Part shown: positions 1 to 8,235 of the stretch, in pieces | Layout: every line of letters starts with the position of its first letter | How positions within the stretch are numbered: position 1 is the stretch's first letter | The notes under the pieces: model-generated | What the model was told of the DNA's origin: nothing | Database searches by the model: none | The model's input: the letters and a program-made list of their open reading frames with translations, nothing else | Translations under genes and position numbers: made by a program | Assembly: GCA_964529445.1 (NCBI GenBank) | Contig: CAZGWJ010000009.1 | Location: 1-46,534, forward strand | Origin: CAZGWJ01 sp964529445 | GTDB taxonomy: Bacteria > Oederibacteriota > Muellerivitia > Muellerivitales > Muellerivitaceae | Direction: 5' to 3' | Length of the DNA: 46,534 nt

Positions 1-3000
1 TGCAATCGGTGTTGTCGGCGACGTATCCGAAGGGCTGATCGCAGGCTTCGACGCTGTTGTTGGGATCCCCGTAGCCGTCGTTGTCCCCGTCGTAATACCA
101 GGTTTGAGCCACCCCCTCGTCCACCTCGCCGTTTCCGTCATTGTCCATCCCGTCGCAGATCTCCGGGGCGCCGGGGTAGCAGGTCTCGCAGTCGTCGTTG
201 AAATCGCCCCCCTGGGTGGTCCAATCGGGCCCGGGTTGGCATCCTTCCTGGGCCGTCGCGTCGTTCCCGAAACCGTCCCCGTCGTAGTCGTTGTACCAGG
301 TCGCGTTCACGCCCTCGTCAATGTTCCCGTCGCAGTTGTTGTCCTCGCCGTCACAGACCTCCTCGGCGCCGGGGTGGATGTCAGGCCGGTAATCGACACA
401 GTCGCCCCCGATCAGGGTCCAGGACTGGTAGAACGAGGGGCATCCCTCTCCCAACTCGCCGCCGAAGCCGTCCTGGTCCTCGTCCTGGTACCAGGTGAAG
501 GGTGCTTCCTCGTCGATGAACCCGTCGCAATCGTTGTCCCGCCCGTCGCAGATCTCCGGGGCGCCGGGATAGACCGTGTCATCCCCGTCGTCGCAATCGG
601 GCCCCAGGTCCGCTCCCGAAGTGCCGGAGGGAGGCGGGCCCTCGGAGCAATCCCATTCGCCGTATTCGCCGTTGGTGTATCCATCCCCGTCCTCGTCGAC
701 AAAAAGGAACAAGGTGCGGTCGTCCACGAGGCCGTTGCAATCATCGTCCACGCCGTTGCCGCAGATCTCCACGGCGCCGGGATGCACGTTCGGGTTGTGG
801 TCGTCGCAATCGACGTCCGCCCGGTAGCCGTCGAGGTCCTCGTCCGGCCAGGGGCGGTCGTCGCGCAGGACCAGCGTATAGGGCCCGGCGTCCGAGGCGT
901 TGGTGTAGCCGTCGACGATCAAGTAATAGAAACCGGGTCCCAGCAGGACCTGGAGCCGGGAACCCGAGGGGTTCGAGGCGCATTCATTGGCGTCGTCGTT
1001 GAAGGCCAGGGTGGTGTCCGCGCCCGAGCAGACGTTTCGCAGGTACAGCGTGGTGTCGAAGGAGGACTGGCAGAGCGAGGCCGTGACGGTGTGGGGTTCC
1101 GTCAGCGTGAAGGTGAAGAGGTGGTCGGGGCTGTTGAAACCGTAGCCGCCTTCCCGGAAGAGGTTCGACGCGCTCGAGGTGTCGCCGGGGACCGGGGTGC
1201 CGCCGAGGAATCCGGTCAGGTCCGCCAGGGGCGTGAACTCGCACCAGGGCGTGGCCGTGACGGTGGGGGTCGAGGTGATTGTCGGTGTGAAGGTCGGTGT
1301 CGCGGTCTCGGTGGGCGAGTCGGTGGGGGTGGGCGAGAAGTACACCCGGCAATAGGAAACGCTGACCCCGTATTCCTCCGGCATGGGTTCACCTTCGAGT
1401 TGGCCGGGGAAGGGGGCGGCCTGGGACGTCCTCAGCCCCTCGTCGGAGCCTTCCTCGTTGTAAGCCGCGGAACAACCGCTCGTCCAGAATGCCAGCCAGT
1501 AGGTCCCGGGGAGGAGGACTTGTCCCGCGAAGGGGGCGGAAATGACGCCGGAAAAACCGGGCGGAACGGTTTGGACCGAAGTCTCGTGGAGCAGTTGGAG
1601 TTCTGTGTCGTAGAGGGCGCCCGCGAAGGATCCGCCGGAGGAGGAGACGATGGACAGATCGAAGGAGGAGATCAGGACGGTCTCCCCGAGATGATAGGCG
1701 TTGGCGCGGACCTGGGTCCCCGGATCGGGGTTCGTGGTGCCGTTGCGCTCGCTCCCGAAGGACCCGTTGCCGTCGCAGAAGAAGGTCGGCGTGACCGTGA
1801 AAGTGGCGGTGGGCGATCCCGGTGTGGGCGTGGGGGTGGGAGTGAGCGCGATCGGGCAATAGAACCCCTGGATCAGATAAAGGCGTTCCTCGATGGGATA
1901 GGAGGACCAGGTCGGCGGGAACCCGTCCGTTTCGTCCCAGGTGGCGGCCTGCGGAATGGTCGGGACGTTCAGGACCCCGCCGAGCAGGCCGGACTGGGTC
2001 GAGTAGATGCTGGTCGTGCCGAGCGCCTGGACAGCCAGCCAGTAATGGCCGGGTTGCAGGACGGTCCGGGGAAGCACGAGATCGACGGGCGCGAACAGTC
2101 CCGGTTCCTGGGGAGGCAGGCCCTCGGCGATGTTCGATTGGATCAGAAGCGTTCCGGGAAGCCCGCCCTCGTCCGAATAGACCGCGGCCTGGAGGCGCGC
2201 GCCGGGCGCTCCCTCGGTGTAGAGGGTGCGGATGCCGCGGATCTCGACGGGTTGAACCACCTGGGTCCGGTAGGCGAAGGTGCCGTCGCCGACGATCTGT
2301 CCGGTGGCCTGCACGATCGACCAGAATTCGCGGACGTCGATGGGGACGAAGGTCTCCACGAAGGGCGGCAGGATCTGGAATCCGCCGCAGAGATGGTTCG
2401 TGGGGGTCGGGGTGAAGGTGGGGGTCACGGTGAAGGTCGGGGTCGGCGTGGGGGACAAGGTTTGCGTGGCCGTGGCATAGGTGCCGGGTTCCAGGGGGCA
2501 GAGTTCGGCGCGGACGCAGGGTTGATAACCGTCCATCTCGCCGGGGAGATAGGGATCGGGTTCCCACGAGGAGGGGAAGGTCCCGAACGCGTCCCAGCCC
2601 TGGGCGACCGTCGGGAGGCCGGTTTGGAGGAAGCTCACCCCGGGATTGGAATCCGCCTGGAGCGCGATCCAGTAATGGCCAGAATAGAGAAGGGTATCGG
2701 GAAGATCGAGCCGGTTCCATCCCTCGGTACTGAAGGCGATCCCGCTCGTGAGAAGAAGGGAACCGATGGCGCCCCCGGCGTCCGAATAAAGGGCCATCTG
2801 GACGCGTCCGGATGGATCGGAGACATGAACCGAGAGGCCGATGACCCAGGAATCCTTGCTGAGCTGGAACCGGGACGCGACGGCGAATGCGTTGGGGAAG
2901 GAAAGGTTGTCGGACGTATAAGTGCCGATCCCGAAAAATGTGGGGGAGGCGCATCGGGCGGGTTCCGGGGACCAGGTCGGTGTGACGGTGGGCGTGAAGG

Positions 3001-3934
3001 TTCGGGTGAAGGTGGAGGTCCGCGTGTTCGTGGGAGTGGAGGTGAGTGTGGGCCGTTCCTCGAACGGGCAGATGGCGGCGTGGATGGACCAGAGGGAAGT
3101 GCCTTTCAGGCCGACGGGAAACACGATGGGGAAGGAAGCCCATGAGAAGGCGGCATAGGCCTCGGACCCGGCGACGCCCGGCGCGAAGGAGGGCGAGCAT
3201 CCGGATTGGGCCTGGAACGCGAGCCAGTAGGTCCCGGCGGAAAGATCGGTGTCCGCGACATCGAGCGTGTTCCAACCCGTGACGGCCGCCTGGGGAGCGG
3301 ATTGCACCACGAGCTCGCCCGGGTTCCCGGCGTTGTCCTGGTAGATCGCGGCGCGAACCTCTCCCGCCGCACCGGCGAGATGAAGGTTCAGGGCGATGAC
3401 GCGGGCCGGGACATCCAGGGCGTATTTCGACGCCTCGAGATAACCCTCGTAGGGCACGGAGTTCGGGGCGACGATCGTGGAACCGAAGGAGGCCGCGCAG
3501 GACGGCGGCGTGACCGTGTAGGTGGGGGTATCGGTGGAAGTCGAGCTGGGAGTCGGCGTGAAGGTGGAGGTGAAGGACGGCGTCGAGGTGGCGCTGGGCG
3601 TTGCGGAATGCGTGAAGGATCCGGTGAAGGTGAAGGTGTGGGTGAACGTGAACGTGTGGGTGAAGGTGAAGGTCGGGCTGAAGGAGGCCGTGAAGGTGTG
3701 GGTGGCGGTCGGGCTGAGCGTGGGGGAAGGCGTCGAGGTGCAGGGCGTGTCACTGGCGACGTAGCAGGGCGTGTCCGTGGTCGTGGGAGTCAGGGTCGCG
3801 TTGATGACCCAGACGGTGGTCGGGGCGGAGGCGGGGGGCGTGGGGGCGGCGGATTTCTTGCAGCCCGCGAAACAGGCGAGAAGGGTGAGTGCGGCGAGAA
3901 GGGTCAGGATGGTGGAACGGGATGCCGGTTGCAT
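1..3934 (-). CDS. Giant modular lipoprotein with Thr/Pro linkers and MopE-type repeats (3' end cut by window)
   Basis: The frame is open from the ATG at 3934 to the left edge, about 1,311 codons with no stop. A GGAGAG ribosome site precedes the start. The N-terminus is a lipoprotein signal with LLAC (Cys21) or FAGC (Cys25), so it is probably anchored to the outer membrane. Order by rough residue: Thr/Pro linker 30-145; four related beta-rich modules at 146-288, 325-485, 511-695 and 716-863, each with an AxYxD core and a GxYWLAxQ-like strand, joined by Thr/Pro linkers; a PPC-like domain at 897-1025 (SFDTTLYL, GFYYLIVDGY); then five Asp/Cys-rich repeats of the pattern DxDxDGYG...DCDD...HPGAxExCDGxDNDCDGxxDE from 1025 to the edge. 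Such repeats occur in MopE and related surface proteins and are linked to metal binding. No catalytic domain is visible. A role in adhesion or metal binding is inference. Confidence 0.85.
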   Translation of the reverse strand, partial: MQPASRSTILTLLAALTLLACFAGCKKSAAPTPPASAPTTVWVINATLTPTTTDTPCYVASDTPCTSTPSPTLSPTATHTFTASFSPTFTFTHTFTFTHTFTFTGSFTHSATPSATSTPSFTSTFTPTPSSTSTDTPTYTVTPPSCAASFGSTIVAPNSVPYEGYLEASKYALDVPARVIALNLHLAGAAGEVRAAIYQDNAGNPGELVVQSAPQAAVTGWNTLDVADTDLSAGTYWLAFQAQSGCSPSFAPGVAGSEAYAAFSWASFPIVFPVGLKGTSLWSIHAAICPFEERPTLTSTPTNTRTSTFTRTFTPTVTPTWSPEPARCASPTFFGIGTYTSDNLSFPNAFAVASRFQLSKDSWVIGLSVHVSDPSGRVQMALYSDAGGAIGSLLLTSGIAFSTEGWNRLDLPDTLLYSGHYWIALQADSNPGVSFLQTGLPTVAQGWDAFGTFPSSWEPDPYLPGEMDGYQPCVRAELCPLEPGTYATATQTLSPTPTPTFTVTPTFTPTPTNHLCGGFQILPPFVETFVPIDVREFWSIVQATGQIVGDGTFAYRTQVVQPVEIRGIRTLYTEGAPGARLQAAVYSDEGGLPGTLLIQSNIAEGLPPQEPGLFAPVDLVLPRTVLQPGHYWLAVQALGTTSIYSTQSGLLGGVLNVPTIPQAATWDETDGFPPTWSSYPIEERLYLIQGFYCPIALTPTPTPTPGSPTATFTVTPTFFCDGNGSFGSERNGTTNPDPGTQVRANAYHLGETVLISSFDLSIVSSSGGSFAGALYDTELQLLHETSVQTVPPGFSGVISAPFAGQVLLPGTYWLAFWTSGCSAAYNEEGSDEGLRTSQAAPFPGQLEGEPMPEEYGVSVSYCRVYFSPTPTDSPTETATPTFTPTITSTPTVTATPWCEFTPLADLTGFLGGTPVPGDTSSASNLFREGGYGFNSPDHLFTFTLTEPHTVTASLCQSSFDTTLYLRNVCSGADTTLAFNDDANECASNPSGSRLQVLLGPGFYYLIVDGYTNASDAGPYTLVLRDDRPWPDEDLDGYRADVDCDDHNPNVHPGAVEICGNGVDDDCNGLVDDRTLFLFVDEDGDGYTNGEYGEWDCSEGPPPSGTSGADLGPDCDDGDDTVYPGAPEICDGRDNDCDGFIDEEAPFTWYQDEDQDGFGGELGEGCPSFYQSWTLIGGDCVDYRPDIHPGAEEVCDGEDNNCDGNIDEGVNATWYNDYDGDGFGNDATAQEGCQPGPDWTTQGGDFNDDCETCYPGAPEICDGMDNDGNGEVDEGVAQTWYYDGDNDGYGDPNNSVEACDQPFGYVADNTDC
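3624..3677 (-). repeat. 18-bp tandem repeat, three units, inside a Thr/Pro linker
   Basis: Three consecutive 18-bp units lie at 3624-3641, 3642-3659 and 3660-3677. The first reads GTGAAGGTGAAGGTGTGG on the plus strand and the others differ at a few bases. On the coding (minus) strand they give alternating Thr-Phe-Thr-His residues. The repeat keeps frame, so gain or loss of a unit would only change linker length. Confidence 0.75.
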
Positions 3935-4025
3935 GGCTCTCTCCGGAAGGGGATGCCCCCTTCCGGGAAAATCCGTTCAGGCGCGCTTCAGCACCGGAAT
4001 CTCGCGGAGGAAAGGGGTTCAGCGG

Positions 4026-4031
4026 ATTATA
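4026..4031 (-). promoter_or_regulatory. Candidate -10 element of the giant lipoprotein gene
   Basis: The minus strand reads TATAAT here, about 90 bases upstream of the ATG at 3934. No convincing -35 hexamer sits at 16-18 bases, so this rests on the -10 alone. The rest of the 3935-4458 gap holds no gene I can support. Confidence 0.35.
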
Positions 4032-4458
4032 CCGTGACGCGCGGGGTGAAGGTTTCCCAATCGAAGGGTTGGGGGGGGCCATTTTCGGCTCGCTTTGAAG
4101 GAGCCCCTCCGACCGGGAAACGAGCTTGGCCCGTTCAGGCGATGGGAGAAGGAAATGACCGGGTCCCCCGACCCTCGGTGGCGAGGGAGGGGATGCGTCT
4201 TGATCCGGAGAACGAAGCGTCATGCTTCGCGTTTCCGCATTCCCCGCGTCAGCGGTCTTGGACCGGTCGGGAGAAAATCCTGAATCGCGTCCATCCGACC
4301 GGGATACGAAAAAGGGGAGACTACAATTTTGTCTGGCGCCGCGCCCGATAATCTTAAAGACAATTAATGGAAAACGTGTCCTTTTAAATCGCCTGGGCTA
4401 ATATGTTGCGTCCACGCCCACCGAACCTCTCCTCTTCATTTCTTCATCGAGGTGTCCT

Positions 4459-5787
4459 TTGGTTTCCAATCCGGAGATCCTGGAACGAGCGAAGAAGGAC
4501 AAGGCCATCTACGTGAACCTTCAGTTCACCGACATCCTCGGTTGCCTGAAGGAGATCTCCCTTCCCATCACCCGCCTTGCCGATGTCCTGAAGACGGGGG
4601 CCTGGTTCGACGGCTCCTCCATCGAGGGCTTCGCCCGCATCCACGAGAGCGACCTCTACCTCAAGCCGGATCCCGCGACCTATGCGGTCATCCCCTGGCT
4701 TTCCTCCCCGGAGGGACAGACCGTCCGCCTCATCTGCGACATCCACGCGGCCGACGGCAAGCCCTACGAGGGCGACCCGCGCGGCATCCTGAAGCGCACT
4801 TTGGCCCGCGCCCGGGAGCAGGGCTTCGTGTACAACACGGGGCCCGAGCTCGAGTTCTACGTCTTCAAGGACGTGAACGGCAAGCCCGCCCCCATGGATG
4901 GCAACGGGTATTTCGACCTTCCCACCGACGAGATGCACGTCCTGCTCCGCGAGATCACCGGGCACCTTGAGCATTTCGGCATCGAGGTCGAGGCCTCCCA
5001 TCACGAGGTGGGGCCCGGCCAGGCTGAGGTGGATTTCAAGTATGGAGAGGCCCTCGAGACGGCGGACCGCCTGCTGACCCTGCGTACCGTCGTCAAGGCC
5101 ATGGCCCAGCGCCGGGGCTTGCGGGCCACCCTGATGCCCAAGCCCATGATGGGACTGGCCGGCAACGGCATGCACGTGCACCAGAGCCTCGCGGACCCGA
5201 AGTCGGGCAAGAACCTTTTCCACGAGCCCAAGGACAAGTACGAACTCTCCAAGGTCGCGTACCAGTTCGTCGCCGGGCAATTGCGGCACGTGAAGGGGCT
5301 GATGGCGGTATTGTGCCCCACGGTGAACTCGTACAAGCGGCTCATCTCCGGTTTCGAGGCCCCCGTCTACATCTCCTGGGCCCGCATCAACCGATCGGCC
5401 CTCATCCGCGTCCCCCGCTGGTTCGAGGGCAAGGGCAACGCGGCCCGCATCGAACTGCGCTGTCCCGACCCGGCGGGCAACCCCTACTTGATGTTCGCGC
5501 TCATGCTCGCCGCCGGCCTCGACGGGATCCAGAAGAACCTCCACTTGAACCCCGCGGTCGAGGAAGACCTCTACGAGTACGACGCCGAGAAACTGGCCAA
5601 GCACAACATCGATACACTGCCTTCCTCCCTGTTCGAGGCCATCCGCGAGTTCAAGGAGGACTTCCTGACCAAGGAAGTCCTGGGGGCGCACCTGTTCAAG
5701 CAGTACCTCCACATCAAGCAGCAGGAATGGAAGGAATACAAGACCCAGGTCACGGCCTGGGAGGTCGAGAAGTACTTCGACCTGTAG
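4459..5787 (+). CDS. glnA: Glutamine synthetase, type I (alpha-like)
   Basis: Makes glutamine from glutamate, ammonium and ATP in the cytoplasm. The start is TTG at 4459, chosen because GAGGTG lies 4-9 bases upstream and the protein then begins as the family does; length 442 aa is normal. Landmarks: DGSSIEGF at 51-58, GPELEFYVF at 128-136, HHEVGPGQAEVDF at 181-193, GNGMHVHQS at 235-243 and PTVNSYKRL at 287-295. The NLYDLP adenylylation motif of the beta class is absent; the matching region reads DLYEYDAE. Arg60 in EGFAR sits where alpha-class enzymes carry a glutamine-feedback arginine, so product inhibition is a fair inference. gdhA follows on the same strand with no terminator seen between them, so the two may be cotranscribed. 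A weak GG-N10-GC arrangement at 4396-4409 resembles a sigma-54 site but matches the consensus poorly. Confidence 0.97.
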   Translation: MVSNPEILERAKKDKAIYVNLQFTDILGCLKEISLPITRLADVLKTGAWFDGSSIEGFARIHESDLYLKPDPATYAVIPWLSSPEGQTVRLICDIHAADGKPYEGDPRGILKRTLARAREQGFVYNTGPELEFYVFKDVNGKPAPMDGNGYFDLPTDEMHVLLREITGHLEHFGIEVEASHHEVGPGQAEVDFKYGEALETADRLLTLRTVVKAMAQRRGLRATLMPKPMMGLAGNGMHVHQSLADPKSGKNLFHEPKDKYELSKVAYQFVAGQLRHVKGLMAVLCPTVNSYKRLISGFEAPVYISWARINRSALIRVPRWFEGKGNAARIELRCPDPAGNPYLMFALMLAAGLDGIQKNLHLNPAVEEDLYEYDAEKLAKHNIDTLPSSLFEAIREFKEDFLTKEVLGAHLFKQYLHIKQQEWKEYKTQVTAWEVEKYFDL

Positions 5788-5982
5788 CGTTCAGGATGCC
5801 CATCCGCCTCGTTTCGCGGGGGCTTCTCGTCGGTCGTGTCGTTCGTCGTGGGGCTGGTTGGACCGCATCACGGGTCTCACTAAAACATCCGGGTGGGGTC
5901 CCGGCCCCTGTTCGTGGCAGGACGGGAGGAGCGTCCAGGTCGGGACGTTCCCCACATCAACAGCTCAATGGAGGAAGTGCCG

Positions 5983-7320
5983 ATGGCGGACAATGCCAAG
6001 ACGTTCATGGAGAAGGTCGTGCGGGAGAACCCGGGTGAGCCGGAGTTCCACCAGGCGGTCGAGGAAGTCGTCAAGTCCCTGATGCCCTATATCGAGAAGA
6101 ACCCGAAGTACCTCAAGCACAAGGTGCTGGACCGGTTGGTCGAGCCGGAGCGCGTCATCCTGTTCCGCGTCCCCTGGCTGGACGACCGGGGGGAAGTGCA
6201 GGTCAACAAGGGCTACCGCGTCGAGTTCAACAGCGCGATCGGGCCCTACAAGGGCGGCCTTCGCCTGCACCCGACGGTCACGCTGGGGGTCCTGAAGTTC
6301 CTCGGCTTCGAGCAGGTGCTCAAGAACAGCCTGACGACGCTTCCCATGGGCGGCGGCAAGGGCGGTTCGAACTTCGACCCCAAGGGCAAGTCGGACAACG
6401 AGGTCATGCGCTTCTGCCAGAGCTTCATGACGGAACTGCAGAGGCACATCGGCCCGGACACCGACGTTCCCGCCGGGGACATCGGCGTGGGCGGGCGCGA
6501 GATCGGCTACCTGTTCGGCCAGTACAAGCGCCTGCGCAACGAGTTCACGGGCGTTTTGACCGGCAAGGGCCTGAACTGGGGCGGCAGTCTCATCCGGCCC
6601 GAGGCCACCGGGTACGGGCTGGTGTATTTCGCCCAGGAGCAGTTGAAGACCCGCAAGGATTCCTTCCAGGGCAAGACTGTCGCCATCTCCGGCTCGGGTA
6701 ACGTGGCGCAGTACGCCTGCGAGAAGGCCACGGAACTGGGCGCTAAGGTCGTGTCGCTCTCCGATTCGGCGGGCACGGTGCATGACCCGAAGGGCATCAC
6801 CCCGGAGAAGCTCGCGTTCGTGTTCGAGTTGAAGAACGTGAAGCGCGGACGCATCAAGGAATACGCGGACAAGTTCGGATGCACGTACATGGACGGCAAA
6901 AGGCCCTGGGGCATCAAGTGCGACATCGCCCTTCCTTGCGCCACCCAGAACGAGGTGGACAAGTCCGACGCCGAGATGCTGGTGAAGAACGGCTGCATGT
7001 GCGTCTCCGAGGGCGCGAACATGCCCTCGCGCCCGGAGGCCATCGACGTGTACCTGAACGCGAAGATCCTCTACGGTCCCGGCAAGGCCGCCAACGCGGG
7101 CGGCGTGGCCACTTCCGGCCTCGAGATGTCCCAGAACAGCATGCGTCTGAACTGGGGTCGCGAGGAGGTGGACAAGCGCCTGCACGAGATCATGGTCAAC
7201 ATCCACGAGAACTGCGTGAAGTACGGGAAGCAGGGCGACTTCATCAACTACGTGGACGGCGCGAACATCGCCGGTTTCACGAAGGTCGCCGACTCGATGA
7301 TCGACCAGGGCGTGGTCTGA
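5983..7320 (+). CDS. gdhA: Glutamate dehydrogenase, hexameric, probably NADP-specific
   Basis: Interconverts 2-oxoglutarate plus ammonium and glutamate. I use the ATG at 5983 because GGAGGA at 5970-5975 is ideally spaced; the protein is then 445 aa, the usual GdhA length. An in-frame ATG at 5968 would put the ribosome site inside the gene. Visible motifs: GPYKGGLRLHP at 87-97, the catalytic lysine in PMGGGKGG (Lys126), PAGDIGVGGREIG around Asp166, and the Rossmann motif GSGNVAQYA at 237-245. The SDSAG stretch after the next strand resembles NADP-type bacterial enzymes, so a biosynthetic role is likely. Its position after glnA makes this an ammonium assimilation pair. A strong terminator follows at 7383. 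Confidence 0.97.
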   Translation: MADNAKTFMEKVVRENPGEPEFHQAVEEVVKSLMPYIEKNPKYLKHKVLDRLVEPERVILFRVPWLDDRGEVQVNKGYRVEFNSAIGPYKGGLRLHPTVTLGVLKFLGFEQVLKNSLTTLPMGGGKGGSNFDPKGKSDNEVMRFCQSFMTELQRHIGPDTDVPAGDIGVGGREIGYLFGQYKRLRNEFTGVLTGKGLNWGGSLIRPEATGYGLVYFAQEQLKTRKDSFQGKTVAISGSGNVAQYACEKATELGAKVVSLSDSAGTVHDPKGITPEKLAFVFELKNVKRGRIKEYADKFGCTYMDGKRPWGIKCDIALPCATQNEVDKSDAEMLVKNGCMCVSEGANMPSRPEAIDVYLNAKILYGPGKAANAGGVATSGLEMSQNSMRLNWGREEVDKRLHEIMVNIHENCVKYGKQGDFINYVDGANIAGFTKVADSMIDQGVV

Positions 7321-7382
7321 TCAGATGATTCGCAGGCCCGACCGGGGAGTGCGTTCCCAACCTCCCCGGACGGTGACGCATC

Positions 7383-7418
7383 AAGCCCCTTCCCTCGAAA
7401 GAGGGAAGGGGCTTTTTT
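7383..7418 (+). terminator. Intrinsic terminator after gdhA
   Basis: A perfect 14-bp stem (7383-7396 with 7401-7414) closes a GAAA tetraloop and runs straight into a T tract. This is a textbook Rho-independent terminator. Confidence 0.95.
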
Positions 7419-7436
7419 GTTGTCGCACGGTGGCGG

Positions 7437-7464
7437 TTGCTTTATCCCCGATATCGGCTAGAAT
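7437..7464 (+). promoter_or_regulatory. Sigma-70-type promoter of rnk
   Basis: TTGCTT at 7437-7442 and TAGAAT at 7459-7464 are separated by 16 bases. The site lies 30 bases before the rnk ATG and just after the gdhA terminator, so rnk has its own transcript. Confidence 0.6.
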
Positions 7465-7493
7465 CGCGGGGAAAGAGCCATCGGAGGCCCGCC

Positions 7494-7910
7494 ATGCAGA
7501 AGAAGCCCATTTTCATCACCCAGGCCGACTTGGACCGCCTCCGGGCGCGCTTTCAGGGCGATCGGAGCACGGACGTCCAGGATTCCGGGTATGTGAAGAG
7601 CCTCGAATCGGAACTCCAGAGGGCTATCGTCGTTGATGCGAAGAGCATTTCCAACGACGTCATTACGCTCCGCAGCCGGGCGGTCCTGAAGGACCTGGAC
7701 AGTGGCGAGGAGTTGACCTACACCCTCGTGTATCCCGAGGAATCGGACCCGTCGAACGGGAAGATCTCCATCCTGTCCCCGGTCGGGACGGCCATGCTGG
7801 GATACCGCGCGGGGGATCTTTTCGAATGGGAGGTCCCGGGCGGGGTTCGGCGCCTGCAGGTGCTCCGGGTGGAGTACCAGCCCGAGGCCGCGGGGGATTT
7901 CCACCTCTGA
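7494..7910 (+). CDS. rnk: Rnk / GreA-GreB C-terminal domain protein
   Basis: Encodes 138 aa. The ATG at 7494 has GGAGG at 7483-7487; upstream in-frame codons lie in the promoter. The second half (RSRAVLKDLDSGEELTYTLVYPEES... and SPVGTAMLGYRAGDLFEWEVPGG in two separate stretches) is the GreA/GreB-type C-terminal domain, with the typical SP(V/L)G.ALLG-like loop. Rnk proteins bind RNA polymerase at the secondary channel but lack the acidic coiled-coil tip needed for transcript cleavage. They were named as regulators of nucleoside diphosphate kinase. The N-terminal helix here is short and more like Rnk than GreA. The gene stands alone between two terminators. Confidence 0.85.
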   Translation: MQKKPIFITQADLDRLRARFQGDRSTDVQDSGYVKSLESELQRAIVVDAKSISNDVITLRSRAVLKDLDSGEELTYTLVYPEESDPSNGKISILSPVGTAMLGYRAGDLFEWEVPGGVRRLQVLRVEYQPEAAGDFHL

Positions 7911-7945
7911 CGCCGGGACGGGGAAGGAACGATCGAGTCGCACGG

Positions 7946-7979
7946 AAAGCCCCCGGGTCGAAAGCCCCGGGGGCTTTTT
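7946..7979 (+). terminator. Intrinsic terminator after rnk
   Basis: A 12-bp GC-rich stem (7946-7957 with 7966-7977) closes an 8-base loop and ends in TTTTT. The rest of the 7911-8235 gap is relatively AT-rich and carries only the promoter of the next gene. Confidence 0.92.
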
Positions 7980-8170
7980 GTTTCAAGCCCTCGTATCCTT
8001 CCTTTTGAAGGCCCTGGTCTGTTGTCATCCCGAGGGACTGAACCGAACTATTCGAAAACGACCGAAAGGATTTCAGGTGGCCTATCATTCTTGCCGAATT
8101 CATCGTTAAACCCACCGCTTCACGGAGGTCGACGGCTAAAATTGTTCCGCCACATATCGTTTCAAATCCA

Positions 8171-8176
8171 TATAAT
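8171..8176 (+). promoter_or_regulatory. Candidate -10 element of the NHL lipoprotein gene
   Basis: TATAAT lies 60 bases before the ATG at 8236, in an AT-rich stretch. No -35 at the standard distance is obvious. Confidence 0.4.
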
Positions 8177-8235
8177 TCGACCCGTTCCATCAGCCGTTCA
8201 ACTGTCGCACCAGACCATCCCGGGAGCCGTACTCC

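Noticed and set aside
104..3145. Long plus-strand frame of 1,013 codons
   Set aside because: Its Val/Gly/Arg-rich product is the antisense of the lipoprotein's Thr/Pro linkers and Asp repeats, which give a coherent signal peptide and domains on the minus strand.
1389..3275. Minus-strand frame of 628 codons
   Set aside because: Arg/His/Pro-rich shadow in another frame of the same lipoprotein gene; no domain.
4396..4409. Sigma-54 promoter before glnA
   Set aside because: GG-N10-GC spacing is right, but the -24 box matches poorly (GGGCTAA for TGGCACG); a genome-wide search would be needed.
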